The position numbers and the translations under genes were made by a program. This document shows positions 35,847 to 45,546 of a DNA stretch of 64,000 bases, piece by piece. Origin of the DNA: Treponema rectale (GTDB taxonomy: Bacteria > Spirochaetota > Spirochaetia > Treponematales > Treponemataceae); assembly GCF_014202035.1 (NCBI RefSeq), contig NZ_JACHFR010000001.1:1-64000 (forward strand), read 5' to 3'. Under the pieces are notes generated by a model that was given only the letters and a program-made list of their open reading frames with translations, searched no databases and had not been told where the DNA came from. How positions within the stretch are numbered: position 1 is the stretch's first letter; the number at the start of each line of letters is the position of its first letter.

Positions 35847-37550
35847 ATGAACGAACGCTTTAAGCAGTTTACAGCGTCTTTAAGTGATAGATGGTCTAAG
35901 TGGACTAAAGTTCAGAAAGGTATAGCCATTGGTATAGTAGTTGCAGTTCTTGCCGCTGTCGTATGGCTTTTTGTAGGTTCTTCTAGGCCTACTACAGTAC
36001 GTCTTTTTAATGCTCCTGTAACAAGTGAGACTGAACGGAATGCAATTCTCATGCGTCTTTCCAAAGATAATGTTCAGGCCTATGTTTCTTCTGATAACTA
36101 TATTTCTGTAGATAACGAAAAGATAGCAATGCAGTACCGCAGCATCCTTATTGCAGAAAATCTTGAGCCTAAGGGAATGAATCCTTATGACCTGTTTAAC
36201 GAAACCAGCTGGTCTCGCAATGATTTTGATGACAAGGTAAAGTGGAAGCGTGCCATGGAGCAGGTTGTAGCCCAGCACCTTAAGAGTTTAAGCGGAATCC
36301 GTGATGCTAACGTAACCCTCAGTCTTCCGGAAGATACATATTTTACTGATCAGGCAAAACCTGTAACTGCCAGTGTTATTCTCTATGCAGCCGGTTATGA
36401 TGATGTACTTACAAATAAAACAAGCATAAAGGGAATTGAACACCTTATAGAAAAAAGCGTTGAAGGGCTTTCAAGAGAAAATATCTCTATTGTAGACGGT
36501 GCTACAAATAAAGAAATTAATAATTTTGAAGGAATGGAAGAAACTGACCGTATTACAAATATTGACAAGCAGCAGCGTCTTATCCAGGGGCTTGAAAATG
36601 AGTACCGCGGACGCGTCCTTCAGCAGATCAAGCCTATTTTCGGAAAACGTGTTGATTATGTAAACATGAAGATAGACATGGATCTTTCCGAAAAATCATA
36701 TACTGCAAAGGAATACGGTGGTGTTACCTTAAAGGAAGATAATCAGGATACTCCTTATGACGATTCTGATGTTCGCGAAAAGGTTGCAGTTTCTGAAATA
36801 AAGGTTTCTGAAAGTTTTACAGGTACCGGGCTTAATCCGGAAGGACCTTCTGGAGTTGAAGGACAGAATCCTGCGGTTTATGAAGATGCCAGTAACCTGA
36901 TTGGAAAACAGGAAAAGGTTTCTACCCAGACAAACTATGTTCTCAATGAAAAGAATATAAATGCCAAAGAAAGCCCGATGATTCAGCGTCTGACGGTTTC
37001 TGTAAATATTGACGGCACATGGAAAGAAATCCGTGACAAGAGCGGTGAACTTGTTATGGAAGACGGAGCAATTCAGCGTGAATATACGGCTATTTCAGAA
37101 GAGCAGCTTAAAGAAATAACCAGACTTGTTCAGGGGGCTGTAGGTTATAATGCAAAAAAAGGGGATGTGGTAACTGTTACTAACATTCCTGTTGATCATA
37201 CTGATGAATTTGAAAAGGCTGATGCAGCAGAACGTGCCCGTAAGCAGCGTAATAAGACGATTGTACTTATACTTGTTGGTGTAACGGTTGTTCTTGTTGC
37301 ATTTATTCTCTTTAGAATCATTACCCGCGAAATTGAACGCCGCCGCCGTCTTCGGGAAGAAGAAGAACGCAGAAGACAGCAGGAAGAAAGAGAAAAGGCT
37401 TTGTGGGATGCAAAAGAGCAGGGTATGGAAGTTACAATGTCCGTCGAGGAACGCAAACGTGCCGAACTTCAGGAAAATGCCGTTGCTATGGCAAAAGAGC
37501 ATCCTGAAGATGTTGCAATGCTTATCCGTACATGGCTCATGGAGGAATAA
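35847..37550 (+). CDS. fliF: Flagellar MS-ring protein FliF
   Basis: 567 residues from the second of two adjacent ATGs (35847), which has the better spacing to GGAGG. A transmembrane helix near residues 23-46 (IAIGIVVAVLAAVVWLFVG) and another near 475-495 (TIVLILVGVTVVLVAFILF) flank the large periplasmic ring-building region with LNGIRDANVTLSLPE-like motifs. The C-terminal tail (MAKEHPEDVAMLIRTWL) binds FliG. It forms the MS ring, the export-gate housing and rotor base. The stop is 3 bp before fliG. Confidence 0.97.
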   Translation: MNERFKQFTASLSDRWSKWTKVQKGIAIGIVVAVLAAVVWLFVGSSRPTTVRLFNAPVTSETERNAILMRLSKDNVQAYVSSDNYISVDNEKIAMQYRSILIAENLEPKGMNPYDLFNETSWSRNDFDDKVKWKRAMEQVVAQHLKSLSGIRDANVTLSLPEDTYFTDQAKPVTASVILYAAGYDDVLTNKTSIKGIEHLIEKSVEGLSRENISIVDGATNKEINNFEGMEETDRITNIDKQQRLIQGLENEYRGRVLQQIKPIFGKRVDYVNMKIDMDLSEKSYTAKEYGGVTLKEDNQDTPYDDSDVREKVAVSEIKVSESFTGTGLNPEGPSGVEGQNPAVYEDASNLIGKQEKVSTQTNYVLNEKNINAKESPMIQRLTVSVNIDGTWKEIRDKSGELVMEDGAIQREYTAISEEQLKEITRLVQGAVGYNAKKGDVVTVTNIPVDHTDEFEKADAAERARKQRNKTIVLILVGVTVVLVAFILFRIITREIERRRRLREEEERRRQQEEREKALWDAKEQGMEVTMSVEERKRAELQENAVAMAKEHPEDVAMLIRTWLMEE

Positions 37551-37553
37551 TCA

Positions 37554-38618
37554 ATGGCTGATGATAAAACAATAAAACCGGCTGCTTCCAGTAAGAAAAA
37601 GGGCGGTATTAAAGATTATAAAAGCTTGACCGGTCGTCAGAAGGCTGCCATATTCCTTGTTGCTTTGGGAAGTGAAGTTTCTGCAGAAGTAATGAAACAT
37701 CTTCGTGATGATGAAGTTGAACAGATTACTTTTGAGATTGCCAGACTTGATACGATTGATGCAGATTTTAAGGATCAGGTTCTTGAGGAATTCCAGGAAC
37801 TTATGCAGGCACAGAACTTTATCACTACCGGTGGTATTGATTTTGCCCGCGAACTTCTGGAAAAATCTCTCGGTTCTCAGAAAGCTATTGATATCATTAA
37901 CAGGCTTACTTCAAGCCTTCAGGTTCGTCCGTTTGATTTTATCCGTCGTACTGACCCGGCACACCTTCTTAACTTCGTTCAGCAGGAATATCCTCAGACG
38001 ATAGCACTTATTCTTGCTTATCTGGATCCGCAGAAGGCTGCAACCATTCTTCAGAACCTTCCTGCAGAAATTCAGCCGGAAGTATCAAAACGTCTTGCAA
38101 CAATGGACCGTACTTCTCCTGACGTTCTCCGTGAAGTAGAACGCGTTCTTGAGAAAAAACTTTCTACATTGTCCAGTGAAGACTATACTGCCGCCGGTGG
38201 TGTTGATTCCATCGTTGAAATCCTTAACCTTGTTGACCGTTCTTCTGAAAAGGCCATTATTGAAACTCTTGAAGAAGATGATCCGGAACTTGCAGAAGAA
38301 ATCAAGAAGCGCATGTTCGTATTCGAAGATATCGTTATGCTCGACGACCGTGCCATTCAGAAAGTTCTGCGTGAAGTTGACCAGCAGGAACTTGCAAAGG
38401 CCCTTAAGTCTGTTGATACGGAAGTTCAGGATAAGATTTTCCGCAACATGTCAAAGCGTGCCGCAAGTATGCTTAAAGAAGATATGGAATTCATGGGACC
38501 TGTACGCTTGAAGGACGTAGAAGAAAGCCAGCAGAAGATTGTAAGCGTTATCAGACGTCTCGAAGACAGTGGAGAAGTTGTCATCGCCCGCGGTGGAGAT
38601 GATGAAATGATTGTATAG
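37554..38618 (+). CDS. fliG: Flagellar motor switch protein FliG
   Basis: 354 residues. N-terminal FliF-binding domain (LTGRQKAAIFLVALGSEVS), central EHPQ-like element as QQEYPQTIALILAYL, and the torque-generating C-terminal domain with VMLDDRAIQKVLREVDQQELAKAL and KRAASMLKEDMEFMGPVRL. GGAGG at the end of fliF serves as its ribosome binding site. The last eight codons (GGDDEMIV) are repeated in the downstream gap. Confidence 0.97.
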   Translation: MADDKTIKPAASSKKKGGIKDYKSLTGRQKAAIFLVALGSEVSAEVMKHLRDDEVEQITFEIARLDTIDADFKDQVLEEFQELMQAQNFITTGGIDFARELLEKSLGSQKAIDIINRLTSSLQVRPFDFIRRTDPAHLLNFVQQEYPQTIALILAYLDPQKAATILQNLPAEIQPEVSKRLATMDRTSPDVLREVERVLEKKLSTLSSEDYTAAGGVDSIVEILNLVDRSSEKAIIETLEEDDPELAEEIKKRMFVFEDIVMLDDRAIQKVLREVDQQELAKALKSVDTEVQDKIFRNMSKRAASMLKEDMEFMGPVRLKDVEESQQKIVSVIRRLEDSGEVVIARGGDDEMIV

Positions 38619-38715
38619 AAAACATTATGTCTGTTCGCAGTAAAGGTAAGCGTTACCGTAAATAAGACCGCGGTCGATGCTCGCCCTGCGGTGGAGATGA
38701 TGAAATGATTGTATA
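38590..38715 (+). repeat. Duplicated 3' end of fliG
   Basis: A 28-bp exact direct repeat (38590-38617 and 38688-38715) begins GCGGTGGAGATGATGAAATG. Immediately upstream in both places TCGCCC(T) also matches, and GTAAGCGTTA occurs before each. The second copy is a diverged 98-bp tandem duplication of the fliG terminus and lies just before the fliH ribosome binding site. Confidence 0.85.
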
Positions 38716-38727
38716 AAAGGGATTTTT

Positions 38728-39660
38728 ATGGCACAGAGTGTATTCAGAGCAAATCAGATAACTGCAAAAGAAGGCGAAGTAATGCTCAAACTTACAAAGG
38801 AGTTTGCCCCTCCTGTTGAAGTTGAAGAAGTTGTTGAACCTGAATACACAGGTCCTACGGCAGATGATCTTCGTCGTGAAGCAGAAGCCTTCAAGAAAAG
38901 CTGGGAAGAAGAAAAAGCCCGCATGCTTGCGGATGCACAGGCTCAGGCAGATCAGATAGTAAAAAATGCAGAGGAAGCTGCTTTTGAACAGGTAAAGAGA
39001 CAGTCGGATCAGGCTGCCATTATAAGAAACTCAGCCCAGGAAGAAGTAAAGACCATTCTTGAAAAGGCAAAGGCTGAAGCCGCAGAAATTATTGCAAAGG
39101 CTCATGCTCAGGAAGCTGACATAACTTCTCAGGCAGAAAAAGCAGGTTATAACAGCGGTTCTGAGTCAGGATATACTGCCGGAAAAGCAGAGGCAGACCG
39201 TCTTGTTGCAGAAATGCATACTATAATAGATGCAGTTTTACAGCGCAGACAGGAAATTCTTGACGGAACGGAACAGCAGATTGTAGATCTTGTAATTCTT
39301 ATGACCCGTAAGGTTGTAAAGATAATGAGTGACAGCCAGAAGAGCGTAATTCTTTCTAACGTAGTACAGGCTCTTAAAAAGGTTAAAGGCCGCGGAGACG
39401 TTACCCTTCGTGTTAATCTTGCAGATATTAAGCTTACTACCGAACATACTCAGGATTTTATCCGCGAAGTAGAAAATATTCAGAATATTCATATTGTGGA
39501 AGACAGCTCTGTAGAAAAGGGCGGCTGTATTGTAGAAACTGATTTCGGTGCCATTGATGCACGTATCTCAAGTCAGCTTGGAGAACTTGAAACTCAGATT
39601 CTTAATATTGCTCCAATTAAGACTGTCAGCAAGGCAGAAGTTATAAATCCGGACGCATAA
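38728..39660 (+). CDS. fliH: Flagellar assembly protein FliH
   Basis: 310 residues. A long Glu/Ala/Lys-rich coiled coil (about 50-150, with glycines at NSGSESGYTAGKAEADRL) precedes the conserved C-terminal domain (VVKIMSDSQKSVILSNVVQAL to VETDFGAIDARISSQLGELE). It regulates the FliI ATPase and links the export apparatus to the C ring. AAAAGGG precedes ATG 38728. Two bases separate it from fliI. Confidence 0.94.
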   Translation: MAQSVFRANQITAKEGEVMLKLTKEFAPPVEVEEVVEPEYTGPTADDLRREAEAFKKSWEEEKARMLADAQAQADQIVKNAEEAAFEQVKRQSDQAAIIRNSAQEEVKTILEKAKAEAAEIIAKAHAQEADITSQAEKAGYNSGSESGYTAGKAEADRLVAEMHTIIDAVLQRRQEILDGTEQQIVDLVILMTRKVVKIMSDSQKSVILSNVVQALKKVKGRGDVTLRVNLADIKLTTEHTQDFIREVENIQNIHIVEDSSVEKGGCIVETDFGAIDARISSQLGELETQILNIAPIKTVSKAEVINPDA

Positions 39661-39662
39661 TT

Positions 39663-41018
39663 ATGGAAAAATTCTTTGATAAATACACAAAGATTGTACA
39701 GCGTACGGAACCGATTAAATATACCGGAACAGTTACTTCTGTAAATTCAAGTTTCATAGAAAGTCTTGGTCCAAGTTCAGTTATTGGTGAAATCTGTACG
39801 ATTGAAGTAAAAAGTAAAAATACGGAAATTCTTGCAGAAGTTATTTCTCTTGACGGTAAGACTGTCAAACTCATGCCTTTCAGTACCACAGAAGGAATTG
39901 AAGTAGGTGCTGCAGTTGTAGGAAGCGGACATCTTCTTGAAGTTCCTGTGGGAGAAGGTCTTATCGGGCGGGTTGTTGATTGTCTTGGCCGGCCTTGTGA
40001 CGGTAAGGGCGATATTTCCTGCAGTGATTATTATCCGGCTGTGGCTTCAGCACCTGCGTTTCTTACCAGGAAGACTCTTGACAGCAGGGTAAGTACAGGA
40101 GTTCGTGCAATAGATGCCCTTCTTACTGTTGCAAAGGGACAGCGTCTGGGAATTTTTGCAGGTTCCGGAGTCGGTAAAAGTACTCTTATGGGAATGATTG
40201 CTCGGAATACTGATGCTGACATAAACGTAATAGCACTTATCGGAGAGCGTGGAAGAGAAGTTCCTGAGTTCATTATGAATGACCTTGGTGAAGAAGGATT
40301 AAAGCGTTCTGTAGTTGTTGCTGCAACAGGAGATCTGTCGCAGATTGCAAAGATTCGGGCTGCATATGTTGCAACTGCCATTGCCGAATATTTCAGGGAT
40401 CAGGGAAAAAATGTCATGCTTATGATTGATTCCATTACCCGTTTTGCCCAGGCACAGAGGGATGTGGGTTCTTCTAACGGAGAGCCTCCTCAGCGCCGCG
40501 GATATCCGGCAAGTACTTTTAATATGATTCAGAAACTTCTTGAGCGTGCCGGAGCCAATGATAAGGGAACAATTACTGCTTTCTATACGGTTCTGGTAGA
40601 AGGCGGAGAAATGGATGAGCCTGTAAGCGACGCTGTGCGCGGTATTCTTGACGGCCATATCATTTTAAGCCGTCAGCTTCAGGAACGCCAGCATTATCCT
40701 GCAATTGATGTTCTTCCAAGTATCAGCCGTCTTGCACGTAAAGTTAATGGAAAGAATACCCTTAAGGCGGTTCAGCGTGTTAAAGCCTGGATGGCAACTT
40801 ATGCCCAGCAGGAAGAAATGATAATAGCCGGTGTCTATCAGAAGGGAAATTCCCCTGAGATAGATGAAGCAATAGAGCATCATCAGGCAATTGAAGAGTT
40901 TTTATGTCAGGAAGAGTATGAAGAAAGTTCCATGGAACAGACTTTACAGAAGCTTTCTGTTTTAAGCGGAATAGAAATTCCTCCTGAAGAATACACGTCT
41001 CAGCCACAGTTTGCATGA
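39663..41018 (+). CDS. fliI: Flagellar export ATPase FliI
   Basis: 451 residues. F1-beta-like ATPase: Walker A GIFAGSGVGKSTLMG (about 165-180), GERGREVPEF, Walker B VMLMIDSITRFAQAQRD, and RRGYPASTFNMIQKLLERAG. It energises type III export of flagellar subunits. The last four bases overlap fliJ (ATGA), indicating coupled translation. Confidence 0.97.
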   Translation: MEKFFDKYTKIVQRTEPIKYTGTVTSVNSSFIESLGPSSVIGEICTIEVKSKNTEILAEVISLDGKTVKLMPFSTTEGIEVGAAVVGSGHLLEVPVGEGLIGRVVDCLGRPCDGKGDISCSDYYPAVASAPAFLTRKTLDSRVSTGVRAIDALLTVAKGQRLGIFAGSGVGKSTLMGMIARNTDADINVIALIGERGREVPEFIMNDLGEEGLKRSVVVAATGDLSQIAKIRAAYVATAIAEYFRDQGKNVMLMIDSITRFAQAQRDVGSSNGEPPQRRGYPASTFNMIQKLLERAGANDKGTITAFYTVLVEGGEMDEPVSDAVRGILDGHIILSRQLQERQHYPAIDVLPSISRLARKVNGKNTLKAVQRVKAWMATYAQQEEMIIAGVYQKGNSPEIDEAIEHHQAIEEFLCQEEYEESSMEQTLQKLSVLSGIEIPPEEYTSQPQFA

Positions 41019-41446
41019 AAAAGTTTGAATTCAGTATGGATAAAATCCTTGACCTGCGTCGTTTTGAACAGAAACAGGCTGAAGGAGAGCTGGGTAAGAT
41101 TAATTCTCAGATTGCAGCTTTACAGAATCAGCTGAAAGAAATTGCAGCGTCTCATGCCCGGGTAGTTGAACAGGGGCGGGGATGTAAGGATTTTTCTTTT
41201 ATCAGTCAGAGTCAGCAGTATTTTACATTACTGGATGCAAAAAAAGAAGAACTTTTCAAGCAGATAGCAGAACTTGAAATCATTGCTGATCAGAGACGTC
41301 AGGCTGTTAAGGAAGCGATGCAGAAGGTAAAGGTTCTGGAAAAACTCAGGGAAAAAAAGTTTAATCAATGGAAAGAAGATGTTCTGAAGGAAGAAGAGAC
41401 TGAGGCTGAGGATATCGTTACATCAAGATTTGGTTTTAAGGAGTAA
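41015..41446 (+). CDS. fliJ: Flagellar export protein FliJ
   Basis: 143 residues, almost wholly an antiparallel coiled coil (FSMDKILDLRRFEQKQAEGE to REKKFNQWKEDVLKEEETEA). It matches FliJ in length, composition and position after fliI. It acts as the central stalk of the export ATPase. It is the last flagellar gene here; a MITE-like repeat begins 7 bp after its stop. Confidence 0.92.
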   Translation: MKKFEFSMDKILDLRRFEQKQAEGELGKINSQIAALQNQLKEIAASHARVVEQGRGCKDFSFISQSQQYFTLLDAKKEELFKQIAELEIIADQRRQAVKEAMQKVKVLEKLREKKFNQWKEDVLKEEETEAEDIVTSRFGFKE

Positions 41447-41453
41447 AAAAAAG

Positions 41454-41684
41454 GGGGCTGTCCAAAAAGTATGAGTCATTGCCGTGCTCGACACCCTGTC
41501 ATTGCCACACTCGTCACCCTGTCATTGCCGCACTTGATGCGGCAATCTCATGCAGGGGGATTTTCGGGTCGGGCCCGAAAATGACACTAGGATGTAAACT
41601 TATTGGTCATCCCCGAAAATGACACTTATAAAAAGTTGTTGACAGCCCGAAAATGACACTTTTTAAACTTATTGGTCATCCCCC
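41454..41684. repeat. Dispersed MITE-like repeat, copy C
   Basis: Begins GGGGCTGTCCAAAAAGTATG and ends GGTCATCCCC, inverted relatives of one another. Inside are tandem 23-bp units starting GTCATTGCC, a GCCGCACTTGATGCGGC palindrome and ATTTTCGGG...CCCGAAAAT hairpins, the latter partly repeated. Between convergent fliJ and the uridine-kinase-like gene. Confidence 0.85.
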
Positions 41685-41705
41685 TGTGTTCTTTTCATTA
41701 ATTTT

Positions 41706-43358
41706 TTAGTAATGGAAAGCGGAACCACCGATAAATTCACGGATTATTGACTGATTCGGTACTGCTGTTGCAGGAAGAGTTGAGAAGAAGTTCAGGAACT
41801 GAAGAAGCCTGCTTGCTTCAGAATACTCTTTCTGGTTTGGAGTAACACAGCGGAGCAGCGGTTCTGCGTATACCTTAAGAACGGCAAGTTCGTAATCGAG
41901 GGCCGTATTCAGCATTGCATCTGCATTGTTCTGGAACGGGAAGATATGGAGTCTTTCTCCTTTCTGAACGTTATCCCACATTCCGATTGTGTCAGCTGCA
42001 CTTTTTCCGCGGAACTGAGAGTCACGGACTATTCTTCGGATAAGGCGGTTGTCACTTGTTGCAATGCGGTTGTGGTCGTCAAGATTCAGCTGTGTAAGTG
42101 CCGAAAGATAAATCTTAAACTTATATTCAGCAGGAACAAGAGGCGTAAGTTTGTCGTTAAGGCCGTGAATTCCTTCCATTACGAGGATGTCTGACGGTCC
42201 GAGATTCATAGTGTCGCCTTTAAAATAGCTGACTCCTTCATGGAAATCATAGGACGGAAGCTTGATTGTCTTTCCTTCAAAAAGATCAACAAGGTTTTCA
42301 TTCAAAAGTTTTATGTTAAGTGCTTCAAGACATTCGTAATCGTAGTTACCGTTTTCATCTTTAGGCGTTTCAGCTCTGCCGACATAATAGGAGTCAAGAC
42401 TGATTACTTTTGGTGTGTAGCCGAGGGCCTGCAGCTGAAGTGAAAGCTTTTTACTGGTTGTTGTTTTTCCGGAAGAAGACGGGCCTGCGATAAGAACAAC
42501 ACGGGCGGTCTTTTTTTCCTGAATCTGTGCTGCAATGTCAGAAATGCATTTTACCTGAAGAGTTTCCGTAATATTTATAAAATCAGTAATCTGACGGTCA
42601 TGAATAAGCTGGTTAAGGGAAGCAGCTGAGGTTACGTTAAGGCGTTTGCCCCATTCCTTGTAACGCTTGTAAATCTGAAAGAGTTTAGGCTGGTCCTTAA
42701 ATTCTGTAAGGGAATCAGGAGAATCATGTTTAGGGAACCTGAGAAGGAATCCTTCATGATATGGCTTTAATTCAAATACTTTGAGGCATCCTGTTGAGCT
42801 GGTAAGAGGTCCGAAGTATACATCAGAGAAATCATCCATGCGGTTGATTTTTATTTTTGCAGGACAGCGGTAGTTAAGCTGCTTGCGGGTTTCTGTAAGG
42901 TTGAGCTTTTCCAGCAGTTCACAGGCTTCTTTATATGAAATAAACTCAGTCTCGATAACCTTATCTTCACTGATGATTTTATCCATCTGAGTTTTAAGTG
43001 CGCTGATCTGATCTTCACTCAGCGGCTTACCTGTATCAAGGGTGTAATAATAACCGTAGCCCAGACTGTGACCTACAAGAAGTCTTGCAGTAGGGAACAG
43101 TTTCTGTGCAGCTGCAGCAAGTACAAAACAGAGGGAACGTCTGTAGATTGCAGAGCCTTCTTTTGTATCAAGAAATACCGGTTCAAGAGTACAACTGATG
43201 TCTACAGGTGTATCAAGAGACTGGATTTCGTTGTCAGCTTTTACAGCTATTATTTTTCTGCCGTTACCTCCGAGCCGCTCTAAAATAGTAACGGGACGGA
43301 TTTCATTTTCAACTTCAATTGAGGAATTATCTGTAAATTTAATAGTTATCTTCTTCAT
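41706..43358 (-). CDS. Nucleoside (uridine) kinase-like protein with TGS/ThrRS-like N-terminus
   Basis: 550 residues. Residues 1-60 resemble a TGS domain (ITIKFTDNSSIEV). Residues about 70-210 resemble the second additional domain of threonyl-tRNA synthetase (LLVGHSLGYGYYYTLD). The rest is a uridine-kinase-type P-loop fold: IAGPSSSGKTTTSKKL (Walker A, about 285), SLDSYYVGR, LPSYDFHEG and LVMEGIHGLND. This fusion is widespread in Firmicutes and spirochaetes and is usually annotated as nucleoside kinase; the role of the synthetase-like part is not established. Its stop lies close to the repeat at 41454-41684. Confidence 0.9.
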   Translation of the reverse strand: MKKITIKFTDNSSIEVENEIRPVTILERLGGNGRKIIAVKADNEIQSLDTPVDISCTLEPVFLDTKEGSAIYRRSLCFVLAAAAQKLFPTARLLVGHSLGYGYYYTLDTGKPLSEDQISALKTQMDKIISEDKVIETEFISYKEACELLEKLNLTETRKQLNYRCPAKIKINRMDDFSDVYFGPLTSSTGCLKVFELKPYHEGFLLRFPKHDSPDSLTEFKDQPKLFQIYKRYKEWGKRLNVTSAASLNQLIHDRQITDFINITETLQVKCISDIAAQIQEKKTARVVLIAGPSSSGKTTTSKKLSLQLQALGYTPKVISLDSYYVGRAETPKDENGNYDYECLEALNIKLLNENLVDLFEGKTIKLPSYDFHEGVSYFKGDTMNLGPSDILVMEGIHGLNDKLTPLVPAEYKFKIYLSALTQLNLDDHNRIATSDNRLIRRIVRDSQFRGKSAADTIGMWDNVQKGERLHIFPFQNNADAMLNTALDYELAVLKVYAEPLLRCVTPNQKEYSEASRLLQFLNFFSTLPATAVPNQSIIREFIGGSAFHY

Positions 43359-43418
43359 ACTTGAAATTATAATCTAGGAATTGTGAGATTTCAAATTTAA
43401 GTATGAAGAGTAAGTAAA

Positions 43419-45464
43419 TTAAAGTTTTTTCAGAACAATTATCGTAAGGTCGTCCGTTAAAGGAACATCTTTTGTGTGCTGGTTAAAAAGTTCCAGTAGG
43501 GATTCAAGCTGTTCTGCGGCACTTCCTGATCTGCATTTTGCAAAAATATTTTTTACTCCTTCAGCTCCCAGTTCTTCCCCCTGTGCGTTACGGGATTCAT
43601 ACAGACAGTCTGTATAGAGAAGAAGACTGTCTCCTGATTTTACATCAAAGGTAATACCGGAAAAGTCTGTCGGAAGATACGGTATGCCTATAAGGGATCC
43701 GCTGCTCTGTTTTTTTGTCTGTGCCGGTACTACTTTTCCTGAGATTCCGGATTTACACAGAAGGGCAGGATGCCCGCCGTTTACATATTCAACTTTACTG
43801 CCGTTGATCCGTAAAAGAATTCCTGTAAGGTAATTTTCTATCTGTCCTTTATCGTTTCCGATTTTTGTACTTATCCGTTCCATTACGGAAGTAAGGCTGT
43901 CATTCTGTCCGTTTTCAAATTCATTCATAATTATGTTTTTTGAAAGCATTGTTACCAGTCCTGAAGAAATTCCGTGTCCTGAAACGTCAAAGAGACAGCA
44001 GCCTTTAAATGTTCTGTCTTTGTGGAAGAAATCGTAAAGATCTCCGGAAACACCGGCCATCGGTCTGAAAGTATAGGCGATTTCCCAGCCGTCAACGGAA
44101 GGGGCTTTCTGTGCATAGAAGTTACGCTGAACGCTTATGGCCAGATTCATGTCCTGCTGAGCCCTCTGGTTTATCTGTTCCAGTTCTGCATTTGCTTTTT
44201 CAAGATTCTCATTGGACAGAGAAAGTTCCTTTGTTCTGGATTCGACTTTTCTTTCGAGATTTATGTTAAGGTCTTCTGCCTCATTTCTTGCTTTTACGAA
44301 TCTGCGGGCAAGAATTACAAGAAAGCTCATTATTACGACCATCCAGGAGTAGGTACTTAAGAATGGAAGATCTGCATAGCCTAAGAGGGTGTGCGGTATC
44401 ATGTCGATTGTCAGACATATGATAAATGGAATGAATCCTATTGTCAGGGAAACAGCTCCGTCTCTTTTTATTACGATTGACCGTATTATTGTAAAAAGGA
44501 GGTATGCAATAAAAGGAATCATGAGAATATGAAGAATATTCTGTATATTACGCAGGTCAGTGTAATCTTTCTGAGAGAAAATCAGTACTGCAGGAATTAT
44601 TATGAGGACATACCTTATTATTTTAAGTATTTTACGTTCTTTTCTGTGAACGTAGGCATTTACGAATTCAATTAAAATGGATGCAAGAATGAACACCATG
44701 AAACCGGACATTACTTTCTGAAAACTTATGAAGGTAAACGGCAGAAATGACAGTTCGAAGAGGTCCTGAAGGTACCAGACAGAAAGATAGGCTGCGGCTA
44801 CAAGGTTAAGGATGGAAAAGTAAAGGTATTCTCTGTCGATGTGCCGGAAAAAGTAAAATATAATTGAGTAAATCCCTATTACAATCATGCAGAGGGCACA
44901 CATGAGTGTAAGGGTGGAATTAAAAAACTGTTCTGTTTTAGCGGCGCTACGGGCATCTTCAGTAGTTCCGATAAAAATTGATTTAGAAATGGAGCCTTCT
45001 CCGTGCGTCCATATTTTAAGTATGAGCTCGTTATTACTGTATTCCTTCAGTGAGGCGGAAGGAATGTGGTAGCACCGGGTTTCGTTCCATGCGCTGAATT
45101 CATTTTCTGGCGGCATGACCCCTGCATTACCGATTTGAATTCCGTTTATATAGGCGACGTCTGCCATACAGATTCTGCCTGCATATAGGGAAATATCTTT
45201 ATTTTTAAGCTCCTTTGGAACCATGAAGTTGTATTTTAGCCATATAAAACCGCTTTTAGCGTCAATAAGCCTGTAAAGGGAAGAAAAATCCTCTTCCGGC
45301 AGATTCTGAAAGCCTGAGGCCAGGGCAATGTTTTCGTCCTGCTCTGTTGAATAAAGCCAGCTGTCTGCAGGGTAAAGCCTGAAAGATTCTCCGCTGCTGC
45401 ATCCCGAAAAAAATAAGCCTGCGGAAATAATGAGAATTGATAAAAATGAGAGTTTAGATTTCAT
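43419..45464 (-). CDS. 7TMR-DISM receptor with SpoIIE-type phosphatase output
   Basis: 681 residues. The signal peptide ends in FFSGC, so it may be lipid-anchored. Periplasmic jelly-roll sensor (about 25-185), seven transmembrane helices (about 190-395), a coiled coil (about 405-455, NLERKVESRTKELSLSNENL), then PP2C (about 460-681). Metal motifs are intact: GVSGDLYDFF, LFDVSGHGISSGLV, LYTDCLYESR and LTDDLTIIVL. It probably converts an external, perhaps carbohydrate, signal into dephosphorylation of a STAS antagonist. None is adjacent, but one is encoded at 26249-26584. It has its own promoter with a strong dyad in the leader. Confidence 0.93.
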   Translation of the reverse strand: MKSKLSFLSILIISAGLFFSGCSSGESFRLYPADSWLYSTEQDENIALASGFQNLPEEDFSSLYRLIDAKSGFIWLKYNFMVPKELKNKDISLYAGRICMADVAYINGIQIGNAGVMPPENEFSAWNETRCYHIPSASLKEYSNNELILKIWTHGEGSISKSIFIGTTEDARSAAKTEQFFNSTLTLMCALCMIVIGIYSIIFYFFRHIDREYLYFSILNLVAAAYLSVWYLQDLFELSFLPFTFISFQKVMSGFMVFILASILIEFVNAYVHRKERKILKIIRYVLIIIPAVLIFSQKDYTDLRNIQNILHILMIPFIAYLLFTIIRSIVIKRDGAVSLTIGFIPFIICLTIDMIPHTLLGYADLPFLSTYSWMVVIMSFLVILARRFVKARNEAEDLNINLERKVESRTKELSLSNENLEKANAELEQINQRAQQDMNLAISVQRNFYAQKAPSVDGWEIAYTFRPMAGVSGDLYDFFHKDRTFKGCCLFDVSGHGISSGLVTMLSKNIIMNEFENGQNDSLTSVMERISTKIGNDKGQIENYLTGILLRINGSKVEYVNGGHPALLCKSGISGKVVPAQTKKQSSGSLIGIPYLPTDFSGITFDVKSGDSLLLYTDCLYESRNAQGEELGAEGVKNIFAKCRSGSAAEQLESLLELFNQHTKDVPLTDDLTIIVLKKL

Positions 45465-45499
45465 CCGTTTCTCCTGAAAAACTTTATGTAATACTTACT

Positions 45500-45533
45500 T
45501 TAGGAAACTAAAATTTAAATTTCGGTTTCCTAA
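45500..45533 (-). promoter_or_regulatory. Dyad (operator or leader hairpin) before the 7TMR phosphatase gene
   Basis: TTAGGAAAC and GTTTCCTAA are exact inverted repeats at the ends; inside, AAATTT pairs again after two mismatches. It lies just downstream of the expected start of transcription, so it could block elongation as an operator or fold in the RNA. Confidence 0.5.
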
Positions 45534-45546
45534 GGAAAGGATTTTC

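Noticed and set aside
38636-38674. 12-codon frame MSVRSKGKRYRK in the fliG-fliH gap
   Set aside because: No ribosome binding site, and it lies in a decayed duplication of the fliG end.
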